From contig NZ_JAROCF010000001.1 of the NCBI RefSeq assembly GCF_030433685.1, positions 806,001 to 870,000 on the forward strand: a stretch of 64,000 nt of DNA. Reading direction: 5' to 3'. Every line of letters begins with the position of its first letter. Position 1 is the stretch's first letter. This document shows, piece by piece, positions 60,452-64,000 of the stretch. Position numbers and translations under genes: made by a program. The notes below the pieces were generated by a model that was not told where the DNA came from, did not search any database, and was given only the letters and a program-made list of their open reading frames with translations. This stretch comes from Leifsonia williamsii (GTDB lineage: Bacteria > Actinomycetota > Actinomycetes > Actinomycetales > Microbacteriaceae).

Positions 60452-60564
60452 GCACGAAAGCCTACGCCCGCTCGCAACCGTCTTCGAATCGAGCGGCGCC
60501 TGGACAAGGGGCGACGGGCGGATTCCCGGGGGATTGGCAGGTCGCACCCTGGCACAATCAAGGG

Positions 60565-61713
60565 GTGACCAACCTCCCCGCCGCCCATCCGCTCTCCGCC
60601 GGGCTGACCGGCTCCAGCCGGCTCGTCCGCGCCTACCAGGCCGACCGGCCGGAGGTGACGCCCGTCTGGTTCATGCGGCAGGCAGGGCGGTCGCTGCCGG
60701 AGTACCGGGAGCTGCGCGTCGGCACCCGCATGCTCGACGCGTGCCTCGACCCGGCCATGGCGAGCGAGATCACCCTGCAGCCGGTGCGCCGGCACGGGGT
60801 CGACGCGGGCATCTTCTTCAGCGACATCGTGGTGCCGTTGAAGCTGGCCGGGGTGGAGGTCGAGATCCAGCCGGGCAAGGGCCCGGTGTTCGAGCAGCCG
60901 GTGCGCACGCTCGACGACGTGAAGCGGCTCGCGGAGGTCGACCCGGCCTCCCTCGGCGCCGACACGTTCGCGGCCATCACCGAGGCCGTGCGGCTGACCA
61001 CGGACGAGCTGGGGGAGACGCCGCTCATCGGCTTCGCGGGCGCGCCCTTCACGCTCGCCGCGTACCTGGTCGAGGGAGGCCCCTCCAAGGACCACATCCG
61101 CGCTCGGACGCTCATGCACGCCGACCCCGAGGCGTGGGCCGCGCTGATGGACTGGACCGCCGACATCTCGGGCGCGTTCCTCCGTGCTCAGGTGCTCGCC
61201 GGCGCCAGCGCCGCCCAGCTGTTCGACTCCTGGGCGGGGTCGCTGTCGCTGCACGACTACGCGACCCATGTCGCCCCGGCTTCCGCCCGTGCGCTGTCGC
61301 ACGTGCGCGACCTCACCTATGCGCTGCCGACCACTGAAGCGCTGGACGAGGCGGAGGAGGCCGGCGAGCCGATCATCCGCAACGTGCCTCTCGTGCACTT
61401 CGGCGTCGGCACCGGCGAGCTGCTCAAGGCGATGCACGACGCCGGCGCCGATACGGTCGGCGTCGACTACCGCATCCCGCTGGACGAGGCCAGCCGCCGG
61501 CTGGGGCACGTGGTGCCGGTGCAGGGCAACGTCGACCCCGCGATGCTCGACGCGCCGTGGGAGGTGCTCTCGGCCCACGTCGCCGATGTGCTGCACCGCG
61601 GGCTGGAGGCTCCTGCCCACGTCCTCAACCTCGGCCACGGCGTCCCGCCGGAGACCGACCCGGCGGTGCTGACGCGTGTGGTCGAGTTCGTCCACGAGTG
61701 GCGGGCAGCGTGA
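60565..61713 (+). CDS. hemE: uroporphyrinogen III decarboxylase
   Basis: 382 aa from GTG 60565 (AGGGG upstream). Signature motifs [19 protein letters not shown] (N-terminal active-site loop) and [17 protein letters not shown], then FDSWAGSLS. It converts uroporphyrinogen III to coproporphyrinogen III. Its stop overlaps the GTG of the next haem gene. Confidence 0.96.
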   Translation: MTNLPAAHPLSAGLTGSSRLVRAYQADRPEVTPVWFMRQAGRSLPEYRELRVGTRMLDACLDPAMASEITLQPVRRHGVDAGIFFSDIVVPLKLAGVEVEIQPGKGPVFEQPVRTLDDVKRLAEVDPASLGADTFAAITEAVRLTTDELGETPLIGFAGAPFTLAAYLVEGGPSKDHIRARTLMHADPEAWAALMDWTADISGAFLRAQVLAGASAAQLFDSWAGSLSLHDYATHVAPASARALSHVRDLTYALPTTEALDEAEEAGEPIIRNVPLVHFGVGTGELLKAMHDAGADTVGVDYRIPLDEASRRLGHVVPVQGNVDPAMLDAPWEVLSAHVADVLHRGLEAPAHVLNLGHGVPPETDPAVLTRVVEFVHEWRAA

Positions 61714-63356
61714 CCGACCCGACGCCCACCGACCACGACGCGCTCGCGGAGGAGATCCGGCACGCCGTCGAGGCGCCGCCCACCCGCATCGTCGTGATCG
61801 GCGGCGGGATGGCCGGACTGGTCGTCGCGCGCGAGTGCGCCCGGCCGGGCTTCGACGTCACGGTGCTGGAGGCCTCCGCGCGCGTCGGCGGCTCCGTCGC
61901 ACCGCTCGAGCTGGCCGGGATGACCCTCGACGCCGGCGCGGAGAGCTTCGCGACCCGTGGCGGTCACGTGGCGGCGCTGCTGGAGGATCTGGGGCTCGAC
62001 GGGGAGGTCGTGCAGCCGAACCCGTCCGGCGCGATGGTCCGGCACGGCTCCCGCTCGGTGCCGCTGCCGAAGGCGGGACTGCTCGGCATCCCCAGCTCGC
62101 CGCTCGCGAACGACGTCGTCGCCGCGATCGGTTGGGGAGGCGCCCTCCGCGCCTACCTCGACCGCCTGATGCCCGTGCTCAAGATCGGGCAGGAGCGGCG
62201 CCTCGGCACGCTCGTGCGCAAGCGGATGGGGCGGAAGGTGCACGATCTCCTCGTCGCCCCTGTCGTCACCGGCGTGTACTCGGCCGAACCGGCGAACCTC
62301 GACGTGGATGTCGTCGCGCCCGGCCTCAACTCCGCGCTCACGCGGCTGGGCTCGCTGTCGGGCGCCGTCGGCGAGCTGCGCTCGGCCGCCAAGGCGGGCA
62401 GCGCGGTCGGCGGCATCCGCGGCGGCATGTGGCGGCTGCCGGAGGCGCTCGCCGCCGACGTGGCGGCCCGCGGCGGCCGCATCGTGACCGGCGCGCCGGT
62501 CGTCGCGGTCGAGCCCTGGACGGCTCCCGACCCCGACGACGCCATCGAGGCCGCCGTGGAGGCCGTGCTCGCCCACGCGCTGGACGAGGAGCCGCCGTTC
62601 GACGCGCCGGCACCGCAGCCTCCCGTGCCCGCCGATCCGTCGCCCGTGCACACCGTGCCGGCCGACCCCGACCGTGACGCCCGCTGGACCGTGCGCCTCG
62701 CGGACGGATCGTCGCTTCCCGCCGACGCCGTCGTGATCGCCGTGCCGTCGGACGCCGCGCTGCCGCTGCTCGCCTCCGCGTCGCCCGAGCTGGCCTCGCT
62801 GAGCGACCTCGACTGGCCGCCGGCCTCCAGCGTCGAGCTGGTCACCCTCGTGATCGACGACCAGCGCCTCTCGGCCGCCCCGAGCGGCACGGGCGTGCTC
62901 GTCGCCGACACCGCGGACGCCGACGTGCGCGCGAAGGCCATGACGCACTCCAGCGCGAAATGGGCCTGGGTGGCGGAGGCCGCGGGCGAGGGCCGCCACG
63001 TCGTCCGTCTCTCCTACGGCCGTGCCGGGCGCCCGGCCGAGACGCGGGAGCTCGCCGACGCCGAGCTGCGCGCCCTGGCGGTCGCCGACGCGGGCCGTCT
63101 GCTGGGTATTCCGCTCGCGGAATCCAGTGTCACCGCATTCGCCAGGACCCCCTGGACCAATGCCCTTCCCTATGCGACAGTGGGGCAGCGGGACCGCATC
63201 GAGCGGGTCCGCGCGGGAGCCGAGGCCGTCGAAGGACTCGACGTCACCGGCTCCTGGCTGACCGGCACCGGCCTCGCGTCGGTGGTCCCGGATGCGCGCC
63301 GGGTGGCCGAGCGCATCCGAGGTCTACGCTGGAAGGCACTGACCGACAACCTCTAG
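61710..63356 (+). CDS. hemY: HemY-type protoporphyrinogen/coproporphyrinogen III oxidase
   Basis: 548 aa from GTG 61710. FAD motif RIVVIGGGMAGLVVARECA; LDAGAESFATRGG; KVHDLLVAPVVTGVYSAEP; and a C-terminal DVTGSWLTGTGLASVVPDARR. In actinobacteria this enzyme is usually the coproporphyrinogen oxidase (CgoX) of the coproporphyrin pathway. An Ala/Pro/Asp-rich insertion of about 60 residues (about 270-330) is unusual and looks disordered. Confidence 0.9.
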   Translation: MTDPTPTDHDALAEEIRHAVEAPPTRIVVIGGGMAGLVVARECARPGFDVTVLEASARVGGSVAPLELAGMTLDAGAESFATRGGHVAALLEDLGLDGEVVQPNPSGAMVRHGSRSVPLPKAGLLGIPSSPLANDVVAAIGWGGALRAYLDRLMPVLKIGQERRLGTLVRKRMGRKVHDLLVAPVVTGVYSAEPANLDVDVVAPGLNSALTRLGSLSGAVGELRSAAKAGSAVGGIRGGMWRLPEALAADVAARGGRIVTGAPVVAVEPWTAPDPDDAIEAAVEAVLAHALDEEPPFDAPAPQPPVPADPSPVHTVPADPDRDARWTVRLADGSSLPADAVVIAVPSDAALPLLASASPELASLSDLDWPPASSVELVTLVIDDQRLSAAPSGTGVLVADTADADVRAKAMTHSSAKWAWVAEAAGEGRHVVRLSYGRAGRPAETRELADAELRALAVADAGRLLGIPLAESSVTAFARTPWTNALPYATVGQRDRIERVRAGAEAVEGLDVTGSWLTGTGLASVVPDARRVAERIRGLRWKALTDNL

Positions 63357-63371
63357 ACCGAGGGGGCGCGA

Positions 63372-63707
63372 ATGCGCGGAAAGCTTCTGTTCCTGGCCGG
63401 TGCGGCGGCGGGCTATGTGCTCGGCGCCAGGGCCGGCCGACGGCGGTACGAGCAGATCAAGGAGACCGCGACGAAGCTCTGGGAGTCGCCGGGCGTGCAG
63501 AAGCAGGTCACCGCGGTCGAGGACTTCGTCGCCGCGAAGGTCGGCGAGCTGCCGGAGGCCGCCTTCGGTACCGCGAAGAAGCTCGTCGGTCGCGCGAACC
63601 AGCGCCGCCGCGAGGCGCGCGACCCGTATTCGTCCGGTTCCGCCCCGCGTGCCGCCCGCGACTCGCACGCCGCCGCGGGAGCAGCGGCGGCCGGCAGCGG
63701 GTCCTGA
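63372..63707 (+). CDS. YtxH-like small membrane-associated protein
   Basis: 111 aa. The short N-terminal hydrophobic start (MRGKLLFLAGAAAGYVLGARAGRRRYEQIK) is typical of YtxH-like proteins. A charged helix follows, then an Ala/Ser-rich tail. It sits 15 bases after hemY and 25 bases before the holin-III gene. Function unknown, probably envelope-associated. Confidence 0.72.
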   Translation: MRGKLLFLAGAAAGYVLGARAGRRRYEQIKETATKLWESPGVQKQVTAVEDFVAAKVGELPEAAFGTAKKLVGRANQRRREARDPYSSGSAPRAARDSHAAAGAAAAGSGS

Positions 63708-63732
63708 CCGACACGGCGGAAGGGGGAGCGGG

Positions 63733-64000
63733 ATGACCGATCGAGAGCGCATCCGGTCCAAGTCGCTGGCGGAGCTGATCGCCGACCTGCCGCGGCTGCT
63801 GATCGAGCTGTTCAAGGCCGAGGTCGCGCACCTGCGCGCCGAGTTCGCCGAGAAGGCCAAGCACGCCGGCGTCGGCATCGGGCTCTTCGCCGTCGCCGCG
63901 TTCCTCCTGTTCTTCGCCCTCGGCGTGCTGATCGCCGCGGCCGTGCTGGGGATCGCGGTCGCACTGCCGGCGTGGCTCGCCGCGCTCATCGTCTTCGTCG
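63733..64000 (+). CDS. phage-holin-III/DUF1469-family membrane protein (3' end outside window)
   Basis: The first 89 residues are visible from ATG 63733 (GGGGGAGCGGG upstream). An amphipathic helix SLAELIADLPRLLIELFKAEVAHLRAEFAEKAKHAG precedes two hydrophobic helices, the second running off the window end. This is the second holin-III family protein here (compare 9295-9726). A DUF3618 partner may follow beyond the edge, as in the first copy. Confidence 0.78.
   Translation, partial: MTDRERIRSKSLAELIADLPRLLIELFKAEVAHLRAEFAEKAKHAGVGIGLFAVAAFLLFFALGVLIAAAVLGIAVALPAWLAALIVFV

Noticed and set aside
60452..60547. N-terminal extension of hemA
   Set aside because: The extra residues do not resemble glutamyl-tRNA reductase and would run into the hemE promoter region; the family start fits GTG 60451.

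Overview
The window is a high-GC (roughly 70%) actinobacterial chromosome segment. The gene set points to Microbacteriaceae, most likely a Leifsonia-like organism: Lsr2, the mismatch endonuclease NucS, a MarP-type periplasmic protease, actinobacterial haem genes, a DUF2156/MprF-like protein, DUF3618 and holin-III membrane proteins. This placement is inferred from gene content, without any database search. There are about 73 protein genes, tightly packed with many ATGA/GTGA stop-start overlaps. I found no rRNA, tRNA, CRISPR array, prophage or insertion sequence, and no gene-free stretch longer than 300 bases.

Layout. 1-4 kb: a MarP-like protease (cut by the window edge), two tiny acidic proteins, and a copper-associated operon (membrane protein, YcnI, CopC). 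4-11 kb: a two-component pair, a membrane-anchored M15-like protein, a YihY/DUF3618/holin-III operon, a stress protein and paired CrcB fluoride channels. 11-18 kb: a PadR-BtrH-like acyltransferase pair, PdxY, a VapBC module and a PadR/DUF1048/ABC exporter operon. 18-24 kb: PanD, a MarR-MFS divergent pair, and two secreted repeat proteins. The second is a chaplin-like protein with nine cysteine-free repeats and an LAXTG sorting signal. 24-27 kb: an orphan ribbon-helix-helix protein with an elaborate operator, and a type III PKS / ICMT methyltransferase / FAD oxidoreductase operon matching the srsABC phenolic-lipid arrangement. 27-35.5 kb: the complete mannitol PTS locus (mtlD, mtlF, mtlA, ptsI, ptsH, an orphan EIIB and the activator MtlR). 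35.5-45 kb: lipoprotein, HAD phosphatase, SseB, Lsr2, NucS, a lactonase, an MFS/LacI divergent pair, an M20 amidohydrolase and a MATE exporter. 45-54 kb: a secreted HNH nuclease-like protein, an ABC exporter with a GbsR-type regulator, an M13 peptidase, a beta-lactamase-fold protein and an epimerase. 54-64 kb: the MprF-like protein, GlyRS, a GNAT, and haem genes hemA / hemE-hemY, ending in a second, incomplete holin-III gene.

Themes. Many small transcriptional units begin with a regulator whose candidate operator is visible as a strong palindrome or iteron array (PadR at 13.2 kb, VapBC at 14.6 kb, PadR at 17.7 kb, RHH at 24.3 kb, LacI at 40.8 kb). A second layer is a set of intergenic palindromic elements at about 1.45, 15.3, 35.5, 41.9 and 54.3 kb. 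Two of these are both exactly 57 bp with the same termini, and two others share an ATTCG-NNN-CGAAT core, so they look like dispersed REP-like families. The strongest candidates for undescribed biology are the cysteine-less chaplin-like surface protein with its secreted partner, and these element families.
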